Source: Roseivivax sediminis (GTDB lineage Bacteria > Pseudomonadota > Alphaproteobacteria > Rhodobacterales > Rhodobacteraceae). Taken from it: a stretch of DNA of 64,000 nt. Both the position numbers and the translations under genes were made by a program. Every line of letters starts with the position of its first letter. Within the stretch, counting starts at the first letter, position 1. The notes beneath the pieces were generated by a model. It was not told the origin of the DNA. It saw nothing but the letters and a program-made list of their open reading frames with translations, and did not search any database. This document shows, one piece after another, positions 27,151-37,433 of this stretch. The DNA is taken from NCBI RefSeq assembly GCF_900112685.1, contig NZ_FOMS01000011.1:62001-126000 (forward strand), written 5' to 3'.

Positions 27151-27419
27151 GCGCGGCCGAAGAACCCGCGGAGGTCCGGCTGAAGCGTCTGCGGATGCGC
27201 TCGGCGCGCCGCGGCACCAAGGAGATGGATCTCATTCTGATCCGGTTCTCGGAAACGGAGCTGGGGGCACTCGGCCCCGAGGATCTCGACCTGTACGAGG
27301 ACCTTCTGTCCGAGAACGATCAGGATCTCTACGCCTGGATCAGCGGCCAGCGGCCCGCGCCCGACCGTTACGGGGCGCTGGTTGCGCGGATCGCAGGGGT
27401 CATGTCGCAGAAGGTCTAA
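27147..27419 (+). CDS. sdhE: FAD assembly factor SdhE
   Basis: A 90-residue protein of the SdhE/Sdh5 family, needed to attach FAD covalently to the flavoprotein subunit of succinate dehydrogenase. The signature RRGTKEMDLIL lies at residues 21-31, with the conserved RG-x-x-E-x-D (Arg22, Gly23, Glu26, Asp28). The C-terminal part with YEDLLSENDQDLYAWISG is also typical. It starts with GTG, overlapping the XRE gene by 4 bases. Succinate dehydrogenase genes themselves are not in the window. Confidence 0.92.
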
Positions 27420-27439
27420 TAATTTTCGCACGGATGCGC

Positions 27440-27455
27440 CAAGCTTAACAGCTTG
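27440..27455. promoter_or_regulatory. Inverted repeat upstream of the LdtR-type gene
   Basis: CAAGCT-TAAC-AGCTTG is a perfect 6-bp inverted repeat with a 4-base centre, 49 bases before the LdtR-type start codon. It may be an autoregulatory operator. A repeat of this size can easily occur by chance. Confidence 0.35.
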
Positions 27456-27503
27456 TCAGGGATTTTCGTCGAACCTCCGGTTCAGAGTGAATTGGAGAAG
27501 ACG

Positions 27504-28001
27504 ATGAGCGTGCACACGTCAATGGCCTCGGCGGAGCGGTCGAGCTTCATGGCGAGCTATCTCGATGCGCTGTCGCTGGTGGAGCGGCTGCACCGGCTGC
27601 TGCTCGACGTGATCAAGGACGAATTCGAACGGGTCGGCATCCTCGAGGTCAACGCGGTGCAGGCGCTCTTGCTGTTCAACATCGGCGACAACGAGGTCAC
27701 GGCGGGCGAGCTGAAAACGCGCGGCTACTACCAGGGCTCGAACGTGAGCTACAATCTCAAGAAGCTCGTGGACGCGGGTTACATGCACCACCAGCGCTGC
27801 GAGATCGACCGCCGCTCCGTCCGTGTGCGCCTGACCGAACGGGGCCGGGAGATCCGCGACATCGTGGCCGAGCTGTTCTCGCGCCACGCCGAGGGGCTCT
27901 CCTCTAGCGGGGCTGTCGGGCGCGAAGGCTTCGACGACATAACCCACACGCTGCGACGGGTAGAACGCTACTGGGCCGACCAGATCCGCTACATCTACTG
28001 A
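27504..28001 (+). CDS. MarR-family regulator of the LdtR type
   Basis: A 165-residue winged-helix protein. The block from SYLDALSLVERLHRLLLDV through GYYQGSNVSYNLKKLVDAG (recognition helix about 76-90) and HHQRCEIDRRSVRVRLT is strongly like LdtR, described in Liberibacter and rhizobia as a regulator of an L,D-transpeptidase and stress tolerance. The frame extends upstream to 27453, but ATG 27504 has AGGAGAAG-like GGAGAAG at good spacing. It is followed by a convergent peptidase gene. No L,D-transpeptidase gene is nearby. Confidence 0.85.
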   Translation: MSVHTSMASAERSSFMASYLDALSLVERLHRLLLDVIKDEFERVGILEVNAVQALLLFNIGDNEVTAGELKTRGYYQGSNVSYNLKKLVDAGYMHHQRCEIDRRSVRVRLTERGREIRDIVAELFSRHAEGLSSSGAVGREGFDDITHTLRRVERYWADQIRYIY

Positions 28002-28151
28002 TGCGCCGGGCGGGCCTGCCATGCAGGGCAGACCTGCTGGGCCAGCGGGCGTGATGACACGAGGTTTGATGCGGTATCGTGGGGTCGTTCTTTGCGCAGC
28101 GCGATCGGCCGAGGCTGGGCAGAGTGCAAGACCCGGCTTGGTGCGATGATG

Positions 28152-29162
28152 CTAGAGACCAAGGCTCTGGCGCGCCGTGGGCAGGCTATCGCCCGGCGAC
28201 GGTGTCGCCTCCCAGACCGCGCGCGCGATAGCGCGGGCCATTGCGACGGAAGCCGCGTGCCCGAGAAGGGCAAGCTCCGTCAGCGGATCGTCCAGAGGGC
28301 GCGCGCCGGTGGAGGCCGCGAAGATGAGGTCGCCGTCATGCGGGGCGTGCGCGGGCACCAGCGCGCGGGCGTAGCCGTCATGCGCCGCGATGGCGAGCCG
28401 CCGCGCCTGCGCCTTGTCGAGCGCGGCGTCCGTCGCGACGATCCCGATCGTGGTGTTGCCCTGCGCCGCCATCGCGGCGGCCTTGCGGCTTGCGGGCAGG
28501 GCTTGCAGACCGACCTTCGGGTCCGGGCCAAGACCGCCGAACTCGGCGCCCACCTCGAACGGCGCGGCCCAGAAATGCCGGCCCGACGGTGTGAGCGCGC
28601 AACCCGTGGCATTGACCGCGACGAGCGCGCCGACACTGGCCCCCGACGGCAGCACGAAGGAGGCGGAGCCGAGACCGCCCTTGACCTGCCCCGTCTGCGC
28701 GCCGGTACCCGCGCCGGCGGTGCCGAGCGCGAAGTTCTCCCCCGCGCTCTCCCATGCAGCACGACCGAGCGCGGGATAGGGATTGTCCCGCCATCCCTTC
28801 TCGCCGCCGTTCAGCAGATCGAAGAGGATCGCCGCCGGCACGATGGGCACTCGTGCCGACAGCACCGCAAATCCGCGGCCCGCATCATGCAGCGCCGCCA
28901 TCACGCCGTCCGCGGCGGCGAGGCCGAAGGCGCTGCCGCCCGACAGGACCAGCGCATCGACGCCGGGGGCGATCTTGTCCGGATCCAGAAGGTCCGTCTC
29001 CCGCGTGCCGGGGGCGCCGCCCTGCACCGCGACACCGCAGGTCAGCGGCGCGGCTCCGGTCAGGACCGTGGTCCCGGATTTCAACCGCGCGTCCTCCGCG
29101 TTTCCCACGCGCAGGCCCGCGACATCGGTGATCAGGTTGCGCGGTCCCGGCGTCAGATGCAT
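28152..29162 (-). CDS. P1/S58 family peptidase (DmpA/NylC superfamily)
   Basis: A 336-residue N-terminal-nucleophile type hydrolase. The superfamily self-cleaves into alpha and beta chains; here the site reads NTT at 236-238 in GNTTIGIVATDA, so the nucleophile would be Thr237, as in NylC (6-aminohexanoate oligomer hydrolase), rather than the Ser of DmpA. LSGGSAFGLAAADGVMAAL and AHDGYARALVPAHAPHDGDLIFAASTG are other conserved parts. It has no signal peptide, so it acts in the cytoplasm. It overlaps the SDR gene by 10 bases at the end of the ABC transporter operon and probably hydrolyses an imported amide or peptide. Confidence 0.88.
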   Translation of the reverse strand: MHLTPGPRNLITDVAGLRVGNAEDARLKSGTTVLTGAAPLTCGVAVQGGAPGTRETDLLDPDKIAPGVDALVLSGGSAFGLAAADGVMAALHDAGRGFAVLSARVPIVPAAILFDLLNGGEKGWRDNPYPALGRAAWESAGENFALGTAGAGTGAQTGQVKGGLGSASFVLPSGASVGALVAVNATGCALTPSGRHFWAAPFEVGAEFGGLGPDPKVGLQALPASRKAAAMAAQGNTTIGIVATDAALDKAQARRLAIAAHDGYARALVPAHAPHDGDLIFAASTGARPLDDPLTELALLGHAASVAMARAIARAVWEATPSPGDSLPTARQSLGL

Positions 29163-29893
29163 CGCCCGCCGTCCACTTCCAGCACCGTCCCCGTGACCAT
29201 CGAGGCGTCGTCCGAACACAGGTAGAGCGCCGCGCCCCCCATGTCCTCGGGCGTGGAGAACCGTCCCATGGGGATCGTCGACAGGAACTTGGCCCGCGTC
29301 TCCGGCGTGTCCTCGCCCAGGAACCGGCGCAGAAGCGGCGTTTCCCCCGCCACGGGGGCGAGCGCGTTCACCCGGATGCCCGCAGGCGCAAGCTCCACCG
29401 CCATCGCCTTCGTCGCGGTGATCATCCAGCCCTTGGAGGCATTGTACCAGTTGAGCCGCGGCCGCGGCGACAGCCCGGCGGTCGAGGCGACGTTGAGGAT
29501 GACCCCCGCGCCGGCGCGCTTCATCGCTGGCACCAGTGCCCGCGCGGTCAGGTAGACCGATTTGCAGTTCACCGCGAAGACGTGGTCGAACTCCTCTTCC
29601 TCCACGTCCTCGAGCGCGGTGGGCATGTGGGTGATGCCGGCATTGTTGACCAGGATGTCGACACCGCCCATGCGCTCGGTCGCGGCCCCCGCCATCCGCT
29701 CCACGCTGCCCCTGTCGGCCACGTCTACGGCCTGCGCGATGGCGCCGATCCTCCGGGCGATGCCCTCGGCCGGGCCGGCGGCGATGTCGGCGACCATCAC
29801 CGTCGCGCCTTCCTCGGCGAAGCGCTGCGCGATGCCCGCCCCGAAGCCCGAGGCGGCGCCGGTGACGATGGCCCGCTTGCCTTTCAGTCGCAT
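29153..29893 (-). CDS. Short-chain dehydrogenase/reductase
   Basis: A 246-residue classical SDR. The cofactor motif TGAASGFGAG is at 11-20, NNAG at about 82-85, and the catalytic Ser and Tyr/Lys are in NVASTAGLSPRPRLNWYNASK (Ser and YNASK). The Asp in VMVADI suggests NAD(H) preference. The substrate cannot be told; FabG-like and glucose-dehydrogenase-like enzymes share this form. It overlaps both neighbours in the operon, the ABC ATPase upstream by 10 bases and the S58 peptidase downstream by 10 bases. Confidence 0.92.
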   Translation of the reverse strand: MRLKGKRAIVTGAASGFGAGIAQRFAEEGATVMVADIAAGPAEGIARRIGAIAQAVDVADRGSVERMAGAATERMGGVDILVNNAGITHMPTALEDVEEEEFDHVFAVNCKSVYLTARALVPAMKRAGAGVILNVASTAGLSPRPRLNWYNASKGWMITATKAMAVELAPAGIRVNALAPVAGETPLLRRFLGEDTPETRAKFLSTIPMGRFSTPEDMGGAALYLCSDDASMVTGTVLEVDGGRCI

Positions 29894-31485
29894 GTCGTCT
29901 CCTCCTTCGCTCTGCCCGCGCTGTCGGGCAGCACCGGCGCCGCCTCCAGCAGCGCCCGCGTGTGCGGATGCTCCGGCGCGGCGAACAGATCCTCCGCCGG
30001 ACGGTCCTCCACGATCTCGCCCTCCTGCATCACCACGATCCGGTCGCAAATCCCGCGAACCACGGACAGATCGTGGCTGATGAAGAGGTAGGCGAGTCCA
30101 GCCGACCGGCTGAGTCCCGCGATCAGGTCGAGGATACCGGCCCGAACGCGCACGTCGAGGGCGGAGACCGCCTCATCGAAGATCACCAGCTCGGGCCGGG
30201 TGACAAGCGCGCGGGCGATGGCGATGCGCTGGCGCTGTCCGCCGGAAAACGCATGGATCGACTTGTGCGCGTCCGCAGGGTCGAGCCCGACGGAGGTCAG
30301 CGCCTCGGCCACCCGCTCCGCGCGGTCCTCCACCGGGCCGAGCAGGTGCAGCGGCTCGGCGACCAGCCGCGCGACCGGGTGGCGCGGGTTGAAGCTGGCA
30401 TAGGGGTCCTGGAACACCACCTGCATCTTGCGCCTCAGCGCCGGGTCGCGGCGGTCCGCGCGCACGCGCGCACCATCGAGCGTGACGATGCCCTTCGCCG
30501 GCGCCTCCAGCCCCAGGATCGCGCGGGTCAGGGTGGATTTCCCGCATCCCGATTCGCCCACGAGACCCACCCGTTCGCCCTTGCGGATATCGAGGTCGAT
30601 GCCCCGCAGCGCGGTCTGCGACCGTGCCTTCGCGAAGGGGTGCGGGCGCGGCAGGGGATAGTCCTGCCGCAGCCCGCGGACCTCGAGCAAGGGGCCGTAG
30701 GTGCGCCGCTCTCCCAGCGTCGCGCGATGGCGAGAGGCGGCGAAAAGCGCGCGCGTGTAGGGGTGCGCCATCTCTGCGAACACGCGGGCTGTCGGGCCGG
30801 TCTCGACCACGCGGCCCTTGTTCATCACCGCCAGCCGGTCGGCGCGGCCGTGCACCACCGCCAGATCGTGGGTGATGAGCAGAAGGCCGAGGTCGTCCTC
30901 GCGCACGATGCGCGTCAGCAGATCGAGGATCTTCGCCTGCGTCGTGACGTCGAGCGCCGTGGTCGGCTCGTCGGCGATGAGCAGGCGCGGGCGCAGCGCC
31001 AGCGCCATGGCGATCCCGACCCGCTGGCGCTGCCCGCCCGACAGCTCGTGCGGATAGCGCGACGGCGGGATGCGCTCGGGGTGAAGGCCCATTCGGGCGA
31101 GCGTGTCGGCGGAGCGCGCCTCTGCCTCCGCGCGGGGCGTGCCGCGCAGGCGCAGCGTCTCGGCGACCTGGTCGCCGATGCGTTGCACTGGGTTGAGCGC
31201 CGTCATCGGCTCCTGAAAGACCATGCCCATCGCTTGGCCACGGAACTGGCAGAGGTCGCGTTCGGAGAGTGTCAGAAGGTCGGTGCCGCCGAGCCGGATG
31301 TGCCCGGACGCGCGCGCGCCCGCCGGTAATAGGCCCATCGTGGCGAGCGCGGTCATCGACTTGCCCGACCCGCTTTCGCCGGTGACGGCCACGATCTCTC
31401 CGGCGGCGACGTCAAGCGACACGCCATGCAGGATTTCCGTCGCGCCGATCTTCAGCGTGAGGTCTCGGACCGACAGAAGGCTCAT
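29884..31485 (-). CDS. Fused double ATPase of a peptide/nickel-type ABC importer
   Basis: A 533-residue cytoplasmic protein with two ABC domains, equal to DppD and DppF joined. First domain: Walker A GESGSGKS (36-43), signature LSGGQRQR, Walker [13 protein letters not shown]. Second domain: GESGCGKS near residue 317, FSGGQRQR, and [12 protein letters not shown]. In the second Walker B the usual Glu-Pro becomes Glu-Ala, which keeps the catalytic Glu. The C-terminal oligopeptide-type extension ([20 protein letters not shown]) follows each domain. It overlaps the permease upstream by 4 bases. Powers import by the two permeases next to it. Confidence 0.94.
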   Translation of the reverse strand: MSLLSVRDLTLKIGATEILHGVSLDVAAGEIVAVTGESGSGKSMTALATMGLLPAGARASGHIRLGGTDLLTLSERDLCQFRGQAMGMVFQEPMTALNPVQRIGDQVAETLRLRGTPRAEAEARSADTLARMGLHPERIPPSRYPHELSGGQRQRVGIAMALALRPRLLIADEPTTALDVTTQAKILDLLTRIVREDDLGLLLITHDLAVVHGRADRLAVMNKGRVVETGPTARVFAEMAHPYTRALFAASRHRATLGERRTYGPLLEVRGLRQDYPLPRPHPFAKARSQTALRGIDLDIRKGERVGLVGESGCGKSTLTRAILGLEAPAKGIVTLDGARVRADRRDPALRRKMQVVFQDPYASFNPRHPVARLVAEPLHLLGPVEDRAERVAEALTSVGLDPADAHKSIHAFSGGQRQRIAIARALVTRPELVIFDEAVSALDVRVRAGILDLIAGLSRSAGLAYLFISHDLSVVRGICDRIVVMQEGEIVEDRPAEDLFAAPEHPHTRALLEAAPVLPDSAGRAKEETTCD

Positions 31486-32293
31486 GTCCGAAGGTCCCGC
31501 AGCCGCGGGTCGAGCACGTCGCGCAGCCCGTCGCCCAGAAGGTTGAGGCCCAGCACCATGAGCACGATGGCCAGCCCCGGCATCAGCGCGACATGGGGGG
31601 CGATGGCGGTGAGGGTCTGCGCCTCGGCCAGCATCCGGCCCCAGGACGGCACCGGGGGCTGCGCGCCGAGGCCGACATAGCTCAGCGCCGCCTCGGCGAG
31701 GATGCCGAGCGAGAACTGGATGGTGCCCTGCACGATCAACAGGTTGGTAACGTTCGGCAGGATATGCTCTGCGCTGATCCGGGGCGCGCCCTTGCCGGCG
31801 ACGCGGGCGGCCATGATGAAGTCCCGCTCCCAGAGGGCGAGCGCCGCGCCGCGCGTCAGGCGGGCGAAGACGGGGATGTTGAAGATGCCGATGGCGACGA
31901 TGGCGTTGACCGCGCCGGGGCCTGCGATGGCGGTGATCAGGATGGCGATGACGAGGCTCGGGAAGGCGAAGACCAGATCGTTGCCGCGCATGATCACCTC
32001 GTCGAGGAGCGTGCCGCGCATGGCGGCGGCGGCGAGGCCCAGCGGCACGCCGGCGGCCATGCCGATTCCGACCGCGACCAGCGCCACGGCGATGGAGGTG
32101 CGCGCGCCCACCATCAGCATGGCGAGAAGGTCGCGCCCGAGGTGATCGGTGCCGAGCCAGTGCTCGGGCGACGGCGGCTGCAGCTTGGACGCGATATCGA
32201 CGCCGGTGACGTCCCCCGGCGTCCACACGTAGGACACCAGCGCCGCAAGGACGAAGAGCGCCGACAGGACCGCGCCGGGCACAAGCCGCCGGA

Positions 32294-32297
<4 letters not shown>
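31482..32297 (-). CDS. ABC permease, DppC type
   Basis: A 271-residue inner-membrane permease with about six membrane segments. It has the N-terminal extension with HWLGTDHLGRDLLA typical of DppC/OppC and the EAA loop near residue 175 (AARVAGKGAPRISAEHILPN). The C terminus SYVGLGAQPPVPSWGRML is a strong family marker. It overlaps both the ATPase gene downstream and the DppB-type permease upstream by 4 bases, a tight operon. Confidence 0.94.
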
Positions 32298-33238
<941 letters not shown>

Positions 33239-33248
33239 GGGGTGCAGG

Positions 33249-33410
33249 TTAGGGCTGCGCTTCGGGCCGGTCCACCGGGACCGGCGCGGCGAGATCGTGG
33301 CGCTTGCAGATGCGCCCCGGCAGCGTGCGCCAGGTGTGGAAACCGATCGCCTCGCAATAGGCGGGGCCTTCGGTGTCGCCGCTCCGGGTCGGCCGGATCG
33401 TGATGTCCAT
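33249..33410 (-). CDS. Small ORF (53 aa) inside the ABC transporter operon
   Basis: A possible 53-residue protein, too short for normal gene calling. ATG 33410 is preceded by AGGAGCC. The product begins DITIRPTRSGDTEGPAYCEA and contains IGFHTWRTLPGRICKRHDL, with two Cys and a basic centre; it is not hydrophobic. It sits between the solute-binding protein and the DppB-type gene and ends 10 bases before the latter. I recognise no family. Support is the good ribosome-binding site and protein-like composition; a chance ORF cannot be excluded. Confidence 0.5.
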   Translation of the reverse strand: MDITIRPTRSGDTEGPAYCEAIGFHTWRTLPGRICKRHDLAAPVPVDRPEAQP

Positions 33411-33435
33411 GATGGCTCCTGCCTTTTCGTGCTCG

Positions 33436-33457
33436 GGGTGGGCAGATTGCCCGTCCC
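33436..33457. repeat. Dispersed GGTGGGC palindrome, copy 2
   Basis: GGGTGGGCAGATTGCCCGTCCC forms a hairpin with one bulge in the gap between the solute-binding protein and the 53-codon ORF. It resembles the copies at 14273-14295 and 62730-62750. In this operon it may protect the 3' end of the binding-protein message. Confidence 0.5.
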
Positions 33458-33475
33458 AAGGGGCCGCGCGCCGTG

Positions 33476-34945
33476 TCATTCGGTCCAGCGGACGTCCGCG
33501 AGCGGGTTCGCCTGGGTTGGCTGGTTGGCCCAGAGCCCCTCGATCCCCGCTGCCGCGACGGTCGGCCAGGCGAGCTGGAAGAGGTATCCGTTCACGTAAT
33601 CCTCCGCGATCGTGGTCTGAGCCTCGGCCAGAAGCTCCGAGCGCTCTTCGGGATCGGTCGTGGCCTTCAGGGTCGCCATGATCTGCTGGAACGCGGGGCT
33701 GGCGTACTGGAAGTAGTAATCCGGCCGCGCGTAGATGCCGATATCCATCGGCTCGGTATGGCTGACGATGGTCAGGTCGAAGTCCTGGCCGCGGAACACC
33801 TCCTCCAGCCATTGCGCCCATTCGAGGTTGACGATCTCGGTCTCGATGCCGATCTCGCGCAGCTGCGCCGCCACGATCTCGCCGCCGCGGCGGGCATAGG
33901 GCGGGGGCGGCAGTTTCAGCGACAGCCTCAGCCCCTCCGAAAGCCCGGCCTCGGCCAGCAGCGTGCGGGCCCTCTCCTGATCGTGGGCCGAGAGGCCGAG
34001 AAGATCGACGTAATCGGGATGATGCGGCGCGAAATGCGTGCCGATCGGCGTGCCGATCCCGTACATCGCCCCGTCGATGATCGCCTCGCGGTCGATGGCG
34101 TGGGCGATGGCCTGCCGCACCAGAACGTCGTCGAGCGGCGGCTCGGCGTTGTTCATGGCCAGGATCGTCTCGCCCTCGGAAGAGCCCATGATCACCTGGA
34201 ATCGCGGATCGTTCTCGAATTGCGGCAGGTTTTCGGGCGCGGGGAAGTTGGAGAAGACATCGATGTCGCCGGCCATCATCGCCGCGAAGGCCGCCGTGGG
34301 GTCGGAGATGAAGCGGAAGGTCGCGGTCTCCAGCGCCGGGGCCTCGCCCCAGTAATCGCCGTAGCGGGCCAGCTCGATCCGGTCGCCCTGCACCCATTCG
34401 TCGAAGACGAAGGGGCCGGTGCCAACGGGGGCGGACTTGATGTCCTCCGCGCTCTCGGGCGCGACGATCACCGCGTCGCCCCAGGCGAGGTTGAAGGGCA
34501 GCGCCCCGTCCGGTTCGGCGAGCGTGATCTCCACCGTCTGCGGATCGACGACCGCGACCTCCTCGATGCCCTCGAAAAGGACCTTCTGGGCGTTCGTGCT
34601 GTCCTCGCCGCGCGCGCGGTCGAGCGTGAATTTCACGTCCTCGGCGTCGAAGGCGCTGCCATCGTGGAAGGTCACGCCCTCGCGTAGCGCGAAGGTGTAG
34701 GTGGTGCCGTCCTCGCTCACCTCCCAGCTTTCGGCGAGCGCCGGTTCGATGCTGCCGTCGGACGCGAAGCGGGTCAGCCCCTCGAACACGTTGGCATAGA
34801 GAACCGAGTCGATCGCGCCGGCGGCGGCGGAGGTCGGGTCGAGATGCGGGGGCTCCAGCTGGATCGCGAGCGTGAGGCCGGTCTCCTGCGCGACGGCCGG
34901 CAGGGCGCAGAGGACGAAGGCGGGGGTGAGGATGCGGGATCTCAT
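33476..34945 (-). CDS. ABC transporter solute-binding protein, peptide type (SBP family 5)
   Basis: A 489-residue periplasmic binding protein. A signal peptide (1-19, AVA|Q) precedes the cluster C fold: LDPTSAAAGAIDSVLYANVFEGLTRF, ALAESWEVSEDGTTYTFALREGVTFHDGSAFDAEDVKFTLDR and VGTGPFVFDEWVQGDRIEL are typical of family 5 (DppA/OppA). The ligand cannot be read from sequence; peptides, acylated sugars and nickel chelates are all known in the family. No lipobox, so it is soluble. The gap to the next gene holds a palindromic repeat. Confidence 0.94.
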   Translation of the reverse strand: MRSRILTPAFVLCALPAVAQETGLTLAIQLEPPHLDPTSAAAGAIDSVLYANVFEGLTRFASDGSIEPALAESWEVSEDGTTYTFALREGVTFHDGSAFDAEDVKFTLDRARGEDSTNAQKVLFEGIEEVAVVDPQTVEITLAEPDGALPFNLAWGDAVIVAPESAEDIKSAPVGTGPFVFDEWVQGDRIELARYGDYWGEAPALETATFRFISDPTAAFAAMMAGDIDVFSNFPAPENLPQFENDPRFQVIMGSSEGETILAMNNAEPPLDDVLVRQAIAHAIDREAIIDGAMYGIGTPIGTHFAPHHPDYVDLLGLSAHDQERARTLLAEAGLSEGLRLSLKLPPPPYARRGGEIVAAQLREIGIETEIVNLEWAQWLEEVFRGQDFDLTIVSHTEPMDIGIYARPDYYFQYASPAFQQIMATLKATTDPEERSELLAEAQTTIAEDYVNGYLFQLAWPTVAAAGIEGLWANQPTQANPLADVRWTE

Positions 34946-35041
34946 CGGGCTCTCCTGTTGGGGTGCGGCGTGACGCGCTTGGCCGGAGCTTGACCCGGAA
35001 GGCGTGGCGCGTTCAAGCGCCGCCGGCCCGGCCCGCGCGCT

Positions 35042-36316
35042 TCAGGGCAGCAACAGCCGTTCCAGCACGCGCCCCATGACCCGCGCGGAATCGCGCATGT
35101 CGGTGATGCCGACCCATTCGTCCGGCTTGTGCGCCAGCTCCAGGATGCCCGGCCCGTAGGCGACGCAGTTCCTCAGTGCGCCGATACGGTCGATATGCTT
35201 CTGGTCGTAGCTGCCGGGGGAGGCGACGAAGGCGGCCTCCGCCCCGAGCGTGTCGGCGATGGCGGCGCGCAGGGTGGTGACCACCGGCGCATCCTCGGGG
35301 GTCATCGACGGGATCACGCGGTTGATCTCGCGCAGGCGGTAGTCGAAGCCGGGCCGGGTCTCCTTCAGCCGCTCCAGCAGCGCGCCGATTTCGGCCGCCG
35401 CCGCGTCGACGCCTTCCTCGATCAGCACGCGCCGGTCGATCTGCAGGGTGCAGCGGTCGGGCACGTTGCAGGCGGGCAGGGAGGTGTCGCCGGGTCCGCG
35501 CGCCGGCTCCCCGCCGTGCAGGGCGTTGAGGTTCATCGTCGCCTGCCGCGCACCGTCGGGGATCACCGGCATCTCCGTGCGCCGGGCGGCGAGCGCGGGG
35601 AAAAGCTCCGCCTCGAACGCGGCGAGCACCGCGCCCATGTGGCGCACGGCGCAATCGCCGAGGAAGGGCATGGAGCCGTGGGCGATCTCTCCCAGCGTCT
35701 CGATCTCCGCCCACCAGGCGCCGCGATGGCCGAGGCAGATCCGGTCCTTGCCGAGCGGTTCGGGGATGATGACGTGGTCCACCCGGCCCGGCGCGAACCA
35801 GCCCTCGCGGGCAAGGTGGGCGACGCCGCCGTAGCCGCCGGATTCCTCGTCGGCGGTGCCGCTGATCTCGATCGCGCCGGCGAAACCGGGGTGTTCGTCG
35901 ATGAAAGCCTCCGCCGCGACGATGGCGGCGGCGAGCCCACCCTTCATGTCGCAGGTGCCGCGGCCGTAGATCCGGTCCCCCTCCACCGCGCCGCCGAAAG
36001 GGTCGCGCGTCCAGCCGTCGCCCAGCGTGACCACGTCGGTATGGCCGTTGAAATGCACGCAGGGGCCGGGGCGCGCCCCCTCGCGCCGTGCGACGATGTT
36101 CCAGCGGGGGTAGGCTGCGCTGTCGCCGGGGGCGCCCTCGGCCCGGATCCAGGCGCCGGCGAAGCCGCGCGGGGTGAGCCGCGCCTCCAGCGCCGCGCAG
36201 ATCTCGCGGTAATTCTCACCGGGCGGGTTGCGCGTGGGGATGCGGACGAGGTCTTGCGTCAGCGCGACGAGGTCGTCGCGGCGATCCTCGATGCGGCGGG
36301 CGAGGGCGTCTGTCAT
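35042..36316 (-). CDS. M20 family deacylase (ArgE/DapE-like)
   Basis: A 424-residue di-zinc amidohydrolase. Visible metal ligands and catalytic residues are NGHTD (His92, Asp94), CDMKGG (Asp123) and DEESGG (Glu157, Glu158), plus the later His in GSYDQKH. The dimerisation domain lies in the middle. The family cleaves N-acetyl or N-succinyl amino acids, or dipeptides. ArgE of arginine synthesis is one option, but its place directly upstream of a peptide-type importer suggests a role in hydrolysing imported acyl-amino compounds. The stop is 96 bases before the binding-protein gene. Confidence 0.9.
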   Translation of the reverse strand: MTDALARRIEDRRDDLVALTQDLVRIPTRNPPGENYREICAALEARLTPRGFAGAWIRAEGAPGDSAAYPRWNIVARREGARPGPCVHFNGHTDVVTLGDGWTRDPFGGAVEGDRIYGRGTCDMKGGLAAAIVAAEAFIDEHPGFAGAIEISGTADEESGGYGGVAHLAREGWFAPGRVDHVIIPEPLGKDRICLGHRGAWWAEIETLGEIAHGSMPFLGDCAVRHMGAVLAAFEAELFPALAARRTEMPVIPDGARQATMNLNALHGGEPARGPGDTSLPACNVPDRCTLQIDRRVLIEEGVDAAAAEIGALLERLKETRPGFDYRLREINRVIPSMTPEDAPVVTTLRAAIADTLGAEAAFVASPGSYDQKHIDRIGALRNCVAYGPGILELAHKPDEWVGITDMRDSARVMGRVLERLLLP

Positions 36317-36406
36317 GGCGGCTCCGCTCCTGTCTTGCCAGCGAAGTGTCGGGCGGCGCGGGGGCATGCGCAAGGCCCGGATGCCCGGTGCATGACCGGC
36401 CGGGGC

Positions 36407-36432
36407 GGCTCTGCCCGATATAGGGCAGAGCC
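36407..36432 (-). terminator. Hairpin directly after the DUF2125 gene
   Basis: A perfect 10-bp stem (36407-36416 with 36423-36432) and a 6-base loop that starts directly at the DUF2125 stop on the minus strand. There is no T run, so termination would be weak or Rho-aided; it may also protect the message end. Confidence 0.5.
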
Positions 36433-37368
36433 TCAGCGCACCGGGATGCGCGGCGCCTCGCCCAGCGTCACCGGGCCGAGCCGGATCGTCCCGTCATCGA
36501 GCCGCAGTCCGACATCGAGTGTGTCCGACCCCCCGCGCAGGCTCGCCACGAGGTCGAGCGCCAATTCGGCCGCCTCCGCCCATTCCTCCGGCACACGGCC
36601 TTCGCTCACCGCACTGTCGAGAAGCGCCTGCCAATCTTCGGCTCGCAGGTCGATGTCGCCCGACAGGCGCCCGCGGTCGTCGACGTCCAGATCGCCCGAC
36701 AGGCGCAGCCGCGCGTCGGGCAGTACGTAATCCAGCGTGTCTATGTCGAGGCCGGTCAGACGCGCGCCCCCGCCGGACAGCGAGGGTGGCGCCTCGAAAT
36801 TCAGCTCCGCGCGCACCGTGATCTCGCGGTCGGCTTCCGGTCCGTCGCGGGACGAGACGGCCAGCCGATAGTCCGAGGCGCCCTCCGACACCGCGTCGAG
36901 ATTGGCGCGCAGCCCGCTCAGGTTCACCCGCGTGTCCGGCCCGTCGACCGCCAGCGTATCCGCTTCCACGTGCAGCCGGCCGAGCGTGGCATCGGGGCCG
37001 AGCACGAGGCTCGCCCGCAGGCCGTCGCCTTGCGCCACGTAGGTATCCCCGTTCACCGTGACCTCCTGCCGCTGGGCCAGCGCGAAGATGTAATGCGAGC
37101 GGTCGTAGATCAGCCGGAACACCTCGAAGCGTGGCGCCTGCCAGCCGGTCTCGGTCTCGGGGTCGTAGATCGTCACGTCGCGCAGTCGCACGTCCACCCG
37201 GTTGGGAAAGCCGCCGACGCTCAGCTCGCCATAGGCGGCGTCGCGCCCCTCGGCGCGCTGTGCGGCGAACCAGTCTTCGACCGCGCCGCGGACCGCGCGC
37301 GACTCGATGACCCACCAGGCCGACCAGAAGGCCGCGGCGACGACGATGACGATTGCCAGTTTCTTCAT
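36433..37368 (-). CDS. DUF2125 domain-containing protein
   Basis: A 311-residue protein anchored or exported through an N-terminal hydrophobic segment (about 4-22). The rest is rich in beta-strand patterns (alternating hydrophobic residues, many Asp and Arg) and fits DUF2125, a family common in alphaproteobacteria, related by eye to AsmA-like and lipid-carrier-like folds. Typical phrases are GFPNRVDVRLRDVTIYDPETETGWQAPRFEVF. The function is unknown; a cell-envelope role is inferred. It is divergent from the ChaC-like gene. Confidence 0.85.
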   Translation of the reverse strand: MKKLAIVIVVAAAFWSAWWVIESRAVRGAVEDWFAAQRAEGRDAAYGELSVGGFPNRVDVRLRDVTIYDPETETGWQAPRFEVFRLIYDRSHYIFALAQRQEVTVNGDTYVAQGDGLRASLVLGPDATLGRLHVEADTLAVDGPDTRVNLSGLRANLDAVSEGASDYRLAVSSRDGPEADREITVRAELNFEAPPSLSGGGARLTGLDIDTLDYVLPDARLRLSGDLDVDDRGRLSGDIDLRAEDWQALLDSAVSEGRVPEEWAEAAELALDLVASLRGGSDTLDVGLRLDDGTIRLGPVTLGEAPRIPVR

Positions 37369-37433
37369 GGCGAGGCCCTTTCAGCGCGCATCAGCATGGT
37401 GTTTACAGGCGCCGGCAGACAAGGACCATGGCC

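Noticed and set aside
33249-34397. A 382-codon minus-strand frame joining the 53-codon ORF with sequence opposite in phase to the binding-protein gene
   Set aside because: Most of it lies within the binding-protein gene in another frame; only the last 53 codons after ATG 33410 look plausible.
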